Assembly (NCBI GenBank): GCA_902493375.1
Contig: CABUPH010000002.1
Span: forward strand, 1 to 64,000
Reading direction: 5' to 3'
Length of the DNA stretch: 64,000 nucleotides
Origin: an uncultured Collinsella sp.
GTDB taxonomy: Bacteria > Actinomycetota > Coriobacteriia > Coriobacteriales > Coriobacteriaceae
Positions 1 to 8,580 of this stretch are shown here, one piece after another (within the stretch, counting starts at the first letter, position 1; every line of letters begins with the position of its first letter). The notes beneath the pieces were generated by a model, which saw nothing but the letters and a program-made list of their open reading frames with translations, did no database searches and was not told the DNA's origin. The position numbers and the translations under genes were made by a program.

Positions 1-18
1 CATGCGAACCTCCAGTCC

Positions 19-35
19 GGACCGCCCCGCGGTCC
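19..35. other. short GC-rich hairpin at window edge
   Basis: A 7-bp perfect stem (GGACCGC at 19-25, GCGGTCC at 29-35) with a CCC loop is followed by AACTTT. It may be the terminator of a gene lying outside the window, but the T-run is weak. Nothing else recognisable occupies bases 1-107 apart from the half repeat at 69-86. Confidence 0.3.
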
Positions 36-68
36 AACTTTCTGTCCGCACCCCCGAGGCTTCAATTA

Positions 69-86
69 GGAACTATTTCACCGCAA
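69..86. repeat. half copy of dispersed repeat (family B)
   Basis: These 18 bases match one arm of the inverted repeat found at 8581-8655 and 32455-32522; the core AACTATTTCACCGCAA is identical to the 32501 copy. The opposite arm is not seen here, so this looks like a decayed or truncated copy just downstream of the HAD gene. Confidence 0.5.
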
Positions 87-107
87 CCGCGTTTGATGTT
101 CTATTGG

Positions 108-866
108 CTACGACAGTTCGTTGGCTACTTGGTGTTCGTAGAAGGCTTCTACTACGGCGTTAAAGTTGCGGGCGAAGTCTTCCATGGTTCCGCGCCAGGT
201 GGCTCGGCTGGGCTTGCCCTGGCCCGCGTAGGCAGTCTGAATGCCGCAGGCGGGGCTGGGGAAGTCGCGCTTGGGGTCGTTGCCCACCATGAGGACCTCA
301 TGCGGCTCAAGTCCCATCACCTGAAGCTGCTCTAGATAGTAGGTGGCATCGGGCTTGCAGCGGGTGGCGTTTCCCATGTGCGTCACGAGCTCAAAGGGGG
401 CGTCGGCCAGGTCGCCCCAACCCATGCGGCACTCGATGGCTCCCTGCGTAAAGCTGGGGTTGGTAAAGAGCGCGCAGCGCAGTCCTGCGTCCTGTACGGC
501 CTGAAGCGCGGCGTGTGCGCCCGGCATGGCGTGGGCGTTAATGACATCGTCGTTCTTGTACGGCAGGACTTCGCGGTCGTAGTAGGTAAACGCCTCGTAG
601 ATGAGTGGGTCCGAGAGGCAAATGCCGCACCGGCGCTCAACCTCTTCTTGGTAAAACTCAAGATTGGTACGATTGTCCGTGCCTCTGCGGCGATTGGCGT
701 TGAGGTCGACCAAGATGGTGCCGAGGCGTGCCATCGTGCCACCGCGGCTGCGGCGCCCGATATCCGCGAGCATCGAAGAGACATCCTTAAAATAGCGAAG
801 GATGAACGCGTTGAGGTTGATGCTAAGAAGCGTCTCGTCCATATCGAAAACGACTGCTTTGAGCAC
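108..866 (-). CDS. HAD-superfamily hydrolase
   Basis: A 252-residue phosphatase-type HAD hydrolase. All four HAD motifs are visible. Motif I is FDMDET near the N-terminus (Asp8 nucleophile, Asp10 acid/base) and motif II is LFTNPS. The motif III lysine lies in CKPDATYY and motif IV is GNDPKRD. Family knowledge predicts Mg-dependent hydrolysis of a small phosphorylated metabolite in the cytoplasm; the substrate cannot be told from sequence. It is transcribed away from rpsA and has no operon partner in the window. The fold and catalytic class are secure; the physiological role is not. Confidence 0.85.
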   Translation of the reverse strand: MLKAVVFDMDETLLSINLNAFILRYFKDVSSMLADIGRRSRGGTMARLGTILVDLNANRRRGTDNRTNLEFYQEEVERRCGICLSDPLIYEAFTYYDREVLPYKNDDVINAHAMPGAHAALQAVQDAGLRCALFTNPSFTQGAIECRMGWGDLADAPFELVTHMGNATRCKPDATYYLEQLQVMGLEPHEVLMVGNDPKRDFPSPACGIQTAYAGQGKPSRATWRGTMEDFARNFNAVVEAFYEHQVANELS

Positions 867-1181
867 GCGGGCACCTTTCTCGTAAATTTAATCTAGAGTC
901 GTTGGTTCCGGATACTTTACCCCAAAGCCGAATGCCTGGCTGGTTATCGTCAAGTTGTGGAGACGTGTGTTCATAAGATTACGAAAAAGTCTCCACACGA
1001 GTAAAAAATCGCAGTTCACGCTTGAAATCGAACTCATTTCCCCGTAACCTATACGAACGTGATTGCATAAGCGTCACATTAGTATCTGTCGGCTCCCGAG
1101 TGTTCCTAAACGTTGTGTGCTTGTCGCACCCTTCTGTAGGTCCTAGCAATCGGGGCCCCGTAGTTCGAAAGGGGTCCACCT
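867..1181. promoter_or_regulatory. divergent intergenic region and rpsA leader
   Basis: This stretch of 315 bases separates the minus-strand HAD gene from rpsA. It contains an 8-bp hairpin (GTGGAGAC at 957-964 with GTCTCCAC at 989-996). A weak candidate promoter for rpsA is TTGAAA at 1022-1027, 17 bases, then TAACCT at 1045-1050. The resulting leader of over 100 bases ends in a GGGGCCCC palindrome just before the ribosome-binding site. Long leaders that mediate autoregulation are known for S1 in other bacteria, but no defined S1 regulatory fold could be recognised here. Confidence 0.4.
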
Positions 1182-2348
1182 TTGAGTGAGATTCAGAACT
1201 CGTCCATTTTCTCTCTTGACGATGTCAATGAGGAGGAGATGAACAACCTCATCGACGGTACGATTACCGACTTTGATGAGGGCGATCTCGTTAACGGCAC
1301 TGTCGTTAAGATCGAGCATGACGAGGTGCTCGTTGACATCGGATTCAAGTCCGAGGGCGTTATCCCGGTCCGCGAGCTGTCCATCCGCAAGGACGCTAAC
1401 CCTGCAGACATCGTTGCACTCGGTGATCCCATCGAGGCTCTGGTTCTCCAGAAGGAGGACAAGGACGGTCGTCTGGTCCTGTCCAAGAAGCGTGCCGAGT
1501 ACGAGCGTGCTTGGAACCGCATCGAGGAGAAGTTCAACTCCGGCGAGAACGTCGAGGGCGAGGTTATCGAGGTTGTCAAGGGCGGCCTGATCCTCGACAT
1601 CGGCCTGCGTGGCTTCCTGCCCGCTTCCCTCGTCGACCTCCGTCGCGTCAAGGACCTCACCTCCTACATGGGCACCCGCATCGAGGCTCGCGTCATCGAG
1701 ATGGACCGCAACCGCAACAACGTCGTCCTCTCCCGTCGCGTCGTGCTCGAGGAGTCCCGTAAGGCCGAGCGCTCCGAGATCCTGTCCAAGCTCAAGTCTG
1801 GCATGCGTCTCCAGGGCACCGTTTCCTCCATCGTCGACTTCGGCGCCTTCGTCGACCTCGGCGGTATCGACGGCCTCATCCACATCTCCGAGCTCTCCTG
1901 GAACCACGTCAACCATCCTTCCGAGGTTGTCAAGGTCGGCCAGGAGGTCGAGGTCGAGGTTCTCGACGTCGATCTCAACCGCGAGCGCATCTCCCTGGGT
2001 CTCAAGCAGACCACCGAGGATCCGTGGCGCGCACTGGTCAAGAAGTACCCCGTCGGCGCTATCGTCGAGGGCACTGTGACCAAGCTCGTCCCGTTTGGCG
2101 CTTTCGTCGACCTGGGCGAGGGCATCGAGGGCCTGGTGCACATTTCCGAGATGGCCAACAAGCACGTCGATCAGCCTTCTCAGGTCACCCACGTGGGCGA
2201 CAAGGTTCAGGTCAAGGTCATGGAGATCGACCTCGACCGTCGTCGTATCTCCCTGTCCATGAAGTCCGCTGCTGAGACTCTGGGCGTCGAGATCGAGGTT
2301 ACCCCGCTGCCTTCCGAGAAGAAGGACGAGGAGACCGACGCCGAGTAA
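1182..2348 (+). CDS. rpsA: 30S ribosomal protein S1
   Basis: A 388-residue protein of four consecutive S1 RNA-binding repeats, starting near residues 34, 119, 206 and 291. Repeats 3 and 4 carry the classic DFGAFVDLGG...GLIHISEL pattern (in repeat 4 FGAFVDLGEG...GLVHISEM). It binds mRNA on the small ribosomal subunit and helps translation start. The start is TTG at 1182, supported by an AAGGGG ribosome-binding site about 8 bases upstream; no in-frame ATG fits better. The four-domain form is shorter than the six-domain E. coli protein, as is usual for Gram-positive bacteria. A strong terminator follows directly, so it appears monocistronic. Confidence 0.95.
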   Translation: MSEIQNSSIFSLDDVNEEEMNNLIDGTITDFDEGDLVNGTVVKIEHDEVLVDIGFKSEGVIPVRELSIRKDANPADIVALGDPIEALVLQKEDKDGRLVLSKKRAEYERAWNRIEEKFNSGENVEGEVIEVVKGGLILDIGLRGFLPASLVDLRRVKDLTSYMGTRIEARVIEMDRNRNNVVLSRRVVLEESRKAERSEILSKLKSGMRLQGTVSSIVDFGAFVDLGGIDGLIHISELSWNHVNHPSEVVKVGQEVEVEVLDVDLNRERISLGLKQTTEDPWRALVKKYPVGAIVEGTVTKLVPFGAFVDLGEGIEGLVHISEMANKHVDQPSQVTHVGDKVQVKVMEIDLDRRRISLSMKSAAETLGVEIEVTPLPSEKKDEETDAE

Positions 2349-2372
2349 ATCGGTTTTACGATCACTTGTTTT

Positions 2373-2406
2373 AAGGGATCCGTCCGCAATGGACGGATCC
2401 CTTTTT
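2373..2406 (+). terminator. rho-independent terminator of rpsA
   Basis: A perfect 13-bp stem, AAGGGATCCGTCC and its complement, has a GCAAT loop and runs into TTTTT. It lies 25 bases after the rpsA stop. Confidence 0.92.
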
Positions 2407-2461
2407 GCATTTGGTGCCGAGATGCATGATGCTGCCCATGCTATCCACAGGCTATTTGGGT

Positions 2462-2509
2462 TGTCGGTGCATGAAAAATGCCGACATCCCGCCTCGGGGA
2501 GGAGGCGGG
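2462..2509. other. two adjacent hairpins between rpsA and rnpB
   Basis: TGTCGG (2462-2467) pairs with CCGACA (2481-2486). Immediately after, CCCGCCTC (2488-2495) pairs with GAGGCGGG (2502-2509). Neither is followed by a T-run, so they are not obvious terminators. The 260-base gap otherwise holds no recognisable gene. Confidence 0.35.
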
Positions 2510-2636
2510 AACACACCGAGTAGACGGAGGGGTGCGGAGCGCGGTCGCGTCTCGACTGACGACGTTGCCCATCGACAGGACCATTGTAACGCATGGCGGT
2601 TCTTGGTTTATCGTGTCGAGCGTTTGCGTTGTGCCA

Positions 2637-2663
2637 TTGCCTGCGGCAACGGTGTGTTACACT
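2637..2663 (+). promoter_or_regulatory. candidate rnpB promoter
   Basis: TTGCCT at 2637-2642 and TACACT at 2658-2663 are separated by 15 bases and end about 9 bases before the first paired base of RNase P RNA. The spacing is slightly short, but the position relative to the RNA 5' end is right. Confidence 0.5.
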
Positions 2664-2671
2664 CTTGCACT

Positions 2672-3034
2672 GCTGAGTGGGCCAGACGGTCGCGCGATGT
2701 GCTGCTTGCAGTACGCGTGAGGAAAGTCCGGGCTCCAGAGGGCGGGATGCCGGCTAACGGCCGGGCGGAGTGATCCGACGGAAAGCGCCGCAGAAAAGAA
2801 GACTCCCACCTGCGCCGCAAGGCGTAAAGGGAAAAGCTGAAACGGTGGTGTAAGAGACCACCAGCGTCGTGGCAACACGGCGGCTTGGCAAGCCCCATCC
2901 GGAGCAAGCGCGAATAGGAACGCTATGGGCCGGCCCGGTCCGCGTTCGGGTAGCGTGCGTGGAGCTGCACGGTAACGTGCAGACAAGATAAATGACCGTT
3001 CACGACAGAACCCGGCTTATAGGCCCACTCAGCA
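2672..3034 (+). ncRNA. rnpB: RNase P RNA, bacterial type A
   Basis: This is the catalytic RNA of RNase P, which cuts the 5' leader from tRNA precursors. The hallmark conserved block GAGGAAAGTCCGGGCTCC lies near the 5' end (from about 2720) and ACAGAACCCGGCTTA near the 3' end. The terminal helix P1 is CTGAGTGGGCC (2673-2683) pairing perfectly with GGCCCACTCAG (3022-3032). The length of about 360 nt is normal for type A. The ends are set from P1 and may be off by a few bases. Confidence 0.95.
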
Positions 3035-3050
3035 CTTTGTTGACGCTGCG

Positions 3051-3147
3051 AACCCGTCAGCGCGGCAATCTGCCTTTCAAGCCTTCGGGCATGACCATAA
3101 GGTCAATGCCCTCGTCTTTCAAGGCACCTTGCTCGCGCTGACGGGTT
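3051..3147. other. nested hairpin downstream of rnpB
   Basis: The outer stem is 14 perfect base pairs: AACCCGTCAGCGCG (3051-3064) with CGCGCTGACGGGTT (3134-3147). Inside it TGCCTT (3071-3076) pairs with AAGGCA (3121-3126). Inside that GGGCATGACC (3087-3096) pairs with GGTCAATGCCC (3101-3111) with one bulged A and an ATAA tetraloop. No T-run follows. It could be a terminator-like end of rnpB, a processing structure or a separate small RNA; the sequence does not decide. Confidence 0.5.
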
Positions 3148-3263
3148 CTCGCTTTCGTTTACGGAATCATCGGTGTTGCCGTTCTATTTACCGGGATTAA
3201 CGGTACGGCCTTTGCCGTATTATTGAGGCTGTTTGTTGCTGCGCTTTATTCTGTTGAGGGACT

Positions 3264-3902
3264 TTGTTGGACAGCTATTTTACTCTGCAATCGAATATTG
3301 AGGCTTCGGGCGAGTTTGTGGACCGCAAGAGCCGGTTTATTGCCCAGCTGGTCCATATTGAGTCCGAGGATGAGGCGAATGCCTTTATCGAGATGGTTCG
3401 CAAGCGTCATTACGACGCTCGACACAATGTTCCCGCGTGGATTTTGGTCGATGGACGCGAGCGCCAGAGCGATGATGGTGAGCCGAGCCGCACGAGCGGT
3501 ATGCCGACGCTCGAGGTGTTGCGCGGCGCGGAGCTCAAAAATGTTTGCTGCGTAGTGACGCGCTATTTTGGTGGCACGCTGTTGGGGCCTGGTGGCTTGG
3601 TGCGCGCCTATACCGCGGCGACGCAGGCGGCGGTGGCCGCGGCTCAGGAGGCCGGGCAGATCGTTGAGATGACGAGTGTCGTGCCTGTTGACGTGCGTGT
3701 GGCCTATCCGCAGTATGAGCAGGTGCTTCGTTTGGCGCAGGATTCGGGTGCCAAGGTTTCGGATGCTGATTACACTGATGCCGTGACACTTCATTTGGTG
3801 TTTAAGGCGGGGGAGCAGGAGCCGTTTTGCGCTAAGATACGCGAGCTTTTGGCGGGGCGCGAGGAGATTGAGGTCGGCGCTCCCGAATTTGCCGAGTTCT
3901 AA
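3264..3902 (+). CDS. yigZ: YigZ/IMPACT family protein
   Basis: A 212-residue member of the YigZ (UPF0029, IMPACT N-terminal) family. The family signature is clear: FVDRKSRFIAQ near residue 20, then DDGEPSRTSGMP and VTRYFGGTLLGPGGLVRAY around residues 70-120, followed by the small ferredoxin-like C-terminal domain. Biochemical function is poorly defined; related proteins affect ribosome-associated stress responses or bind nucleic acids. The start is TTG at 3264 with GAGGG a few bases upstream; the next in-frame TTG (3267) is equally possible. It stands alone, about 120 bases after the rnpB-distal hairpin. Confidence 0.85.
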   Translation: MLDSYFTLQSNIEASGEFVDRKSRFIAQLVHIESEDEANAFIEMVRKRHYDARHNVPAWILVDGRERQSDDGEPSRTSGMPTLEVLRGAELKNVCCVVTRYFGGTLLGPGGLVRAYTAATQAAVAAAQEAGQIVEMTSVVPVDVRVAYPQYEQVLRLAQDSGAKVSDADYTDAVTLHLVFKAGEQEPFCAKIRELLAGREEIEVGAPEFAEF

Positions 3903-3969
3903 CGGCGACGGCCGGCGTGCTTTTGGATTGATTCCAAGCGCGCCGGCTGTCGAATTATGTTGCCGCCGT

Positions 3970-4416
3970 TTACTCGGCGAGCTGCTTTAGCACATCGCAG
4001 GCGATCTCGACGGCATCGTCGATGCAGCCGGGGCAGCTGCGGAGCGGACCCTTGTCCGATCCGATGCCCTTGAGCGTGCCGCAGACGGTCGTCGTGTTCT
4101 TCTCGCCAAAACGCTTTGCGATTTCGCGCGACAGCTTGTAGGTCTGGCCCTTGGTCTTGGGGTTTTCCATGCCGTCGCTCATTACAAAGCCCATGATGGC
4201 CACGGCGCCCGAGATGGCGCCGCAGGTTTCGGTCATGCCGCCCATGCCGGCGCCAAAGCCCTCGGTGAGGGTAAAGGCGACCTGGGGGTCGAGCCCTACG
4301 GCAGGCGCGAGCGTGCAGGCGACGGCCTGGGCGCAGTTAAAGCCACGGGCGTGGTATTCGGCAGCCTGAGCCTGACAGGCGGTGATGTCGAGCTGGGCCG
4401 TATCGATTTGCTTCAT
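3970..4416 (-). CDS. C_GCAxxG_C_C family redox-type protein
   Basis: A 148-residue cysteine-rich protein of the C_GCAxxG_C_C family. Visible are FNCAQAV (Cys28), then GFGAGMGGMTETCGAISGAV, a central Cys in TTVCGTL, and CPGCIDDAV near the C-terminus. The spaced conserved cysteines suggest metal-cluster or redox chemistry, but no member's reaction is settled in my knowledge. The frame stays open upstream to 4560. The start at 4416 is chosen because AAGGAG lies 6 bases before this ATG and the family begins here. It is divergent from metY. Confidence 0.75.
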   Translation of the reverse strand: MKQIDTAQLDITACQAQAAEYHARGFNCAQAVACTLAPAVGLDPQVAFTLTEGFGAGMGGMTETCGAISGAVAIMGFVMSDGMENPKTKGQTYKLSREIAKRFGEKNTTTVCGTLKGIGSDKGPLRSCPGCIDDAVEIACDVLKQLAE

Positions 4417-4646
4417 CGTTGTCTCCTTGGTTACGGTGTACTCGCCTATGGTACCCGTGACGGTGCATGTATTCATCGAGAGCTTCATGGATGCCTCATT
4501 TTTATCTATCGAGCAAATGTCCAAGGCTTGAGATAAATGCCCCGGATCAATTTGTCTCATAACCTACCTTGGGGATGGGTTGAGAGGGGTGCAGGGTAGC
4601 GGTATCGTGAACCGAATAAAACGTAACCCAGGCAAGGGAGCAAGAT

Positions 4647-5930
4647 ATGAGCGAGCAGACCATCGGTACCACATGTGTTCAGGGCGGCTATCATCCGGGA
4701 GATGCGGAGCCGCGCCAGGTGCCCATCTACCAGTCCACCACGTGGAAGTACGACACGTCGGAGCACATGGGCAAGCTGTTTGACCTAGAGGAGTCGGGCT
4801 ATTTCTACAGCCGTCTGCAGAACCCCACGTGCGATTTGGTTGCCGCCAAGATCTGCGAGATGGAGGGCGGCACTGCCGCGATGCTCACGAGCTCGGGCAT
4901 GGCGGCGAATTTCCTCGCGATCTTTAACGTGGCCGGTGCCGGCGATCACGTGGTCGCGAGCTCTGCCATCTACGGCGGTACCTACAACCTGCTCGCACAT
5001 ACCATGGGTCGTATGGGCTTGACCTGCACGTTCGTTGCCCCCGACTGCACCGACGAGGAGCTCGAGGCAGCCTTTGAGCCCAATACCAAGCTCGTCTTTG
5101 GCGAGACGATCGCCAACCCCGCCCTTGCCGTGCTCGATATTGAGCGCTTTGCCAAGGCCGCACATGACCACGGCGTGCCGCTGATGGTCGACAATACCTT
5201 CCCGACGCCCGTGATGTGCCGTCCCTTTGAGTGGGGCGCAGACATCGTTACGCACTCCACCACCAAGTACATGGATGGCCATGCTGCCTACCTCGGCGGC
5301 GTGATCGTCGACCACGGTCAGTTTGACTGGATGGCTCATGCGGACAAGTTCCCGGGTCTCACCACGCCCGACGAGAGCTACCACGGCGTGACGTATGCCG
5401 AGAAGTTCGGTCGCGAGGGCGCCTTCATCACCAAGGCCACCGCGCAGCTCATGCGCGATCTTGGCCCCATGCAGAACCCGCAGGCGGCGTTCTTCCTGAA
5501 CAGCTCGCTCGAGAGCCTGCACGTGCGCATGCCGCGTCATTGTGAGAACGGCCTGGCCGTTGCCAAGTTCCTGCAGAGCCATCCCAAGGTGCGCTTCGTG
5601 AGCTATCCGGGTCTGGAGGGCGATAAGTACTATGACATGGCTCAGAAGTACATGCCCAACGGTACCTGCGGCGTTGTGAGCTTTGGCTTTAACGGTGGTC
5701 GCGCGGCGGCCGAGACCTTTATGAAGAGCCTCAAGCTTGCCCAGATCGCCACGCACGTTGCCGACGCCCGCACGTGCTGCCTGCATCCCGCTAATGCCAC
5801 GCACCGCCAGATGAACGATGAGGAGCTCATCGCCTGTGGCATCTCCGCCGACATGGTGCGCCTGTCGTGCGGCCTTGAGGACACGGCCGATCTGATTGCC
5901 GACCTTGAGCAGGCACTCGAGCAGTGCTAG
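4647..5930 (+). CDS. O-acetylhomoserine sulfhydrylase (Cys/Met metabolism PLP enzyme)
   Basis: A 427-residue PLP-dependent trans-sulfuration enzyme. It shows the Cys/Met-metabolism fold: SRLQNPTCDLVAAKICEMEGG, MVDNTFPTPVMCRPFEWGADIV and the cofactor lysine in HSTTKYMDGH (Lys207). By family it makes homocysteine from O-acetylhomoserine and sulfide; a methionine gamma-lyase activity is hard to exclude from sequence. The start ATG follows an AAGGGAG site. The 86-base leader shows no riboswitch I could recognise. It is monocistronic, with a strong terminator after it. Confidence 0.85.
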   Translation: MSEQTIGTTCVQGGYHPGDAEPRQVPIYQSTTWKYDTSEHMGKLFDLEESGYFYSRLQNPTCDLVAAKICEMEGGTAAMLTSSGMAANFLAIFNVAGAGDHVVASSAIYGGTYNLLAHTMGRMGLTCTFVAPDCTDEELEAAFEPNTKLVFGETIANPALAVLDIERFAKAAHDHGVPLMVDNTFPTPVMCRPFEWGADIVTHSTTKYMDGHAAYLGGVIVDHGQFDWMAHADKFPGLTTPDESYHGVTYAEKFGREGAFITKATAQLMRDLGPMQNPQAAFFLNSSLESLHVRMPRHCENGLAVAKFLQSHPKVRFVSYPGLEGDKYYDMAQKYMPNGTCGVVSFGFNGGRAAAETFMKSLKLAQIATHVADARTCCLHPANATHRQMNDEELIACGISADMVRLSCGLEDTADLIADLEQALEQC

Positions 5931-5998
5931 GCTAGCTCCGTACAAGGCGCCGATGCTGGCAGAAAGCTTCGGCGACCTTTCGTTCCGATTCCGTAGGC

Positions 5999-6044
5999 GG
6001 GACCCCAATCGCGGCAGTTTGCAGGCGATTGGGGCCCCGTTTTT
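5999..6044 (+). terminator. rho-independent terminator of the sulfhydrylase gene
   Basis: A long stem (GGGACCCCAATCGC with GCGATTGGGGCCCC, one mismatch) around an 11-12 base loop is followed by GTTTTT. It ends only about 27 bases before the start of the next gene. Confidence 0.88.
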
Positions 6045-6070
6045 GCGTTGCGCCACTCGAAAGGATGGAT

Positions 6071-7375
6071 ATGGAGAAAACTGCAGAGCAGCTGCGCCGC
6101 GAGCACATTGCCCTAGAGGGCGACACCCATGGCAAGAACAAGTGGGCGATTCTGTTTACCGTGCTCATCATGACGTTTATGGTGTGTCTGGATTCGACCG
6201 TCGTGACCGTGGCGCTGCCCGTGATGCAAAAGGAGCTGGGCGTGGGCCTCGACCGCATCCAGCTGGTGAGCTCGGTGTATCTGCTTGCGACTTGCGTGGC
6301 TATGTTGCCGTTTGGCCGTCTGGGCGACGTGCGCGGCAAGGTGAATGTGTTTCAGCTGGGCGTCATCGTCTTTTCGGTCGGTTCGCTGCTGTGCGGCCTT
6401 TCGGCCTCGCTCGAGGTTCTTATCCTGGCACGCATTGTGCAGGGCGTCGGTTGCGCGGCGGCCATGGCCAACAACATGGGTATCATCACCGAGTCGTTTC
6501 CGGCGCGCGAGCGCGGTCGTGCCATGGGTATTCTCGCGACCTTCGTGGCCCTCGGCATGATGTGTGGCCCCGTGCTGGGCGGCATGCTGGTGGCAAGCTT
6601 TCCCTGGGAGAGCATCTTCCTCATCAACCTGCCCATTGGCGTCATCTCGTTTATCGTGGGGCTCTACACGCTGCCGCATGTTAAGCCGGAAGCCGGCGAG
6701 CGCCCCATGTCCCTGATTGAGGCTGCTCGTCGCTGCTTTGCAAATTCGGCCTTCACCATCAACCTTGCCTGCATGCTCATCGTGTTCGTTGGTATTGGCG
6801 CGTCCGAGTTTATCCTGCCGTTCTATTTTCAGGACGCCCACGGCTTTGGTTCTGACATTTCCGGACTGCTCTTTTTGGCGCTGCCGATGGTGAATGCCTT
6901 TATCGGACCTCTTTCGGGTACGGTTTCGGACCGTGTTGGCTGCGAGGGTCCCACGGCGGTCGGCCTGGGCGTGTACGTGTGCGGTCTTTTTGCGGTAAGC
7001 ACGCTCGATGAGCACTCTTCTATCCCTGTGATCGTGTGCTGCGTCGCGTTTATGTCGTGCGGTACGTCGATTTTCCAGAGTCCTAACAACTCGCTGTACA
7101 TGGGCTCGGCTCCGCGCGAAGCGCTCGGCTTTGCGGGCAGCCTGGGTAGCCTGGCGCGCTATGCGGGTATGGCAGTGGGCATTACGGCGGCGTCGCATAT
7201 CCTGTATGGGCAGATGAGCGTGGCGATGGGCGAGGCCGTGACCAGTTTCGTTACAGGCCGTCCGGATGTGCTCTTGTTTGGTTTCCGTTCGGTGTTCTAT
7301 GTGTTGATGGCTGTGGCCGCTGTGGGCTTTGCGCTTGCCATGGTGCGTTTGGTGAAGATGCGCGCCCGCCATTAG
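6071..7375 (+). CDS. MFS transporter, drug:H+ antiporter type
   Basis: A 434-residue inner-membrane protein of the major facilitator superfamily with about 12-14 hydrophobic helices. The first helix carries LDSTVVTVALPVMQKEL, a motif typical of the DHA2 (EmrB/QacA) drug exporters. The antiporter motif C is present as ALGMMCGPVLGGML in helix 5. The loop RLGDVRGKV is motif A. It should export a hydrophobic or cationic compound in exchange for protons; the substrate is unknown. Start ATG 6071 is preferred because AAGG sits 6 bases upstream; the ATG two codons earlier touches that site. Confidence 0.85.
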   Translation: MEKTAEQLRREHIALEGDTHGKNKWAILFTVLIMTFMVCLDSTVVTVALPVMQKELGVGLDRIQLVSSVYLLATCVAMLPFGRLGDVRGKVNVFQLGVIVFSVGSLLCGLSASLEVLILARIVQGVGCAAAMANNMGIITESFPARERGRAMGILATFVALGMMCGPVLGGMLVASFPWESIFLINLPIGVISFIVGLYTLPHVKPEAGERPMSLIEAARRCFANSAFTINLACMLIVFVGIGASEFILPFYFQDAHGFGSDISGLLFLALPMVNAFIGPLSGTVSDRVGCEGPTAVGLGVYVCGLFAVSTLDEHSSIPVIVCCVAFMSCGTSIFQSPNNSLYMGSAPREALGFAGSLGSLARYAGMAVGITAASHILYGQMSVAMGEAVTSFVTGRPDVLLFGFRSVFYVLMAVAAVGFALAMVRLVKMRARH

Positions 7376-7532
7376 CGTGTTGGGAGACTGTCTGCCACGA
7401 TTCGCGCCGTCCCAAAAAGACTGGTTTGTGGTGCGATGCGGCTTGTGGGGCGGGCGGGGGTCGGTCCGTGGTAGACTATCGAACAACGTTTATTAATCGC
7501 GCGGTATCGTTGCCGCGAGAAGGGGTTGCGCC

Positions 7533-8111
7533 ATGCAGGAGCTTGAGGATCGTATTCGCCATGACGGCATCGTAAAGGCCGGTAACGTCCTTAAGGTTGA
7601 TGCCTTCCTCAACCACCAGTGCGACGTTGAGCTGTTCGACCACATGGGCGCCGAATGGGCCCGTCTGTTCGAGGGCGTCGAGATCAACAAGATCCTGACG
7701 ATCGAGGCTTCGGGTATTGGTATGGCCTGCATCGCAGCTCAGCATTTTGGCGGCGTGCCGGTGGTCTTTGCCAAGAAGGCCCAGTCCATCAACCTTGACG
7801 GCGAGCAGTATGCCACGACCATCTATTCCTTTACCAAGCAGAAGGAGTACCCGGTCATCGTCGGCAAGCGCTTTCTGTCCGAGGGCGATAAGGTCCTGAT
7901 TATCGACGACTTCCTGGCCAACGGCTGTGCGCTCGAGGGCCTTATTAAGATCTGCGAGGCTGCGGGCGCCGAAGTTGCCGGCATTGGCATCGCCGTTGAG
8001 AAGGGCTTCCAGGGCGGCGGCGATAAGCTCCGTAAGCGCGGCTTCCGCGTTGAGAGCCTGGCCCGTATCGCCGATATGGACTGTGAGAACGGCGAGATCA
8101 CCTTCGCCTAG
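7533..8111 (+). CDS. xpt: xanthine phosphoribosyltransferase
   Basis: A 192-residue purine salvage enzyme that joins xanthine to PRPP to give XMP. The PRPP-binding loop is VLIIDDFLANGCAL (about residues 112-125), and the N-terminal ILTIEASGIGMACIAA and AKKAQSINLDG segments are typical of Xpt rather than of adenine or hypoxanthine enzymes. The length is normal for the family. RBS AAGGGG lies before the ATG. No purine riboswitch could be recognised in the short upstream region. The palindrome at 8139-8174, followed by T's, probably ends the transcript. Confidence 0.92.
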   Translation: MQELEDRIRHDGIVKAGNVLKVDAFLNHQCDVELFDHMGAEWARLFEGVEINKILTIEASGIGMACIAAQHFGGVPVVFAKKAQSINLDGEQYATTIYSFTKQKEYPVIVGKRFLSEGDKVLIIDDFLANGCALEGLIKICEAAGAEVAGIGIAVEKGFQGGGDKLRKRGFRVESLARIADMDCENGEITFA

Positions 8112-8138
8112 GCTCGCAACACAAGCGATTGGTATGCG

Positions 8139-8174
8139 ATGTGACAAAGGGACTGTCCCTTTGTCACATTTTTT
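8139..8174 (+). terminator. 31-nt palindromic repeat (family A) acting as xpt terminator
   Basis: A perfect 14-bp inverted repeat (arms starting ATGTGACAAAGGGA) around CTG occupies 8139-8169 and is followed by a run of T's to 8174, which makes a textbook terminator. The same 31 bases occur unchanged at 25246-25276 without the T-run, so it is also a dispersed repeat. Confidence 0.8.
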
Positions 8175-8194
8175 GTATGAGGGGAGGTGTTGAT

Positions 8195-8575
8195 ATGGAT
8201 GAGAACAAGATGGGATGGCGCGAGTATGCGCGCTATGCCGAGATGTCGGTCGAGGAGTTGGCGCGCGATTGCGAGGTGCAGGTGTTTCGCGCGACGGGTC
8301 CGGGCGGGCAGGGCGTGAACACGACGGATTCAGCGGTGCGCATGAAGCATGGGCCCACGGGGATTACCGTGACGGCGCGCGAGAGCCGCAGTCAGTTTCA
8401 GAATCGCGCGAGCTGTTTGCGTAAGCTGAGGACAGAGCTTGAGCGTCGCGGGCGTCCACCGCGTCGACGCGTAAAGACCAAGGTGCCTCAACGCTCTCGC
8501 CAGCGCAGGCTCAATGACAAGCACTTCAACGCCATTAAAAAGGCCAACCGTCGCAAGCCGGACAGCGACGAATAG
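8195..8575 (+). CDS. stand-alone GGQ-domain release-factor-like protein (ArfB-like)
   Basis: A 126-residue protein with only the peptidyl-tRNA hydrolysis domain of class I release factors. The catalytic motif is ATGPGGQGVN (GGQ at residues 37-39), followed by SAVRMKH. The tail from about residue 80 is strongly basic (RRGRPPRRRVKTK and onwards), as in ArfB/YaeJ ribosome-rescue factors, where such a tail probes the empty mRNA channel. There are no codon-recognition domains. The start ATG 8195 has an AGGGGAGGTG site upstream. The function as a rescue factor is inference from domain content. Confidence 0.8.
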   Translation: MDENKMGWREYARYAEMSVEELARDCEVQVFRATGPGGQGVNTTDSAVRMKHGPTGITVTARESRSQFQNRASCLRKLRTELERRGRPPRRRVKTKVPQRSRQRRLNDKHFNAIKKANRRKPDSDE

Positions 8576-8580
8576 CCACC

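Noticed and set aside
4561..4646. SAM riboswitch before the O-acetylhomoserine sulfhydrylase
   Set aside because: The leader is short and shows none of the SAM-I, SAM-II or SAM-IV core sequences I could recognise.
7440..7532. Purine riboswitch before xpt
   Set aside because: No three-way junction core or terminator switch could be found in the upstream bases.
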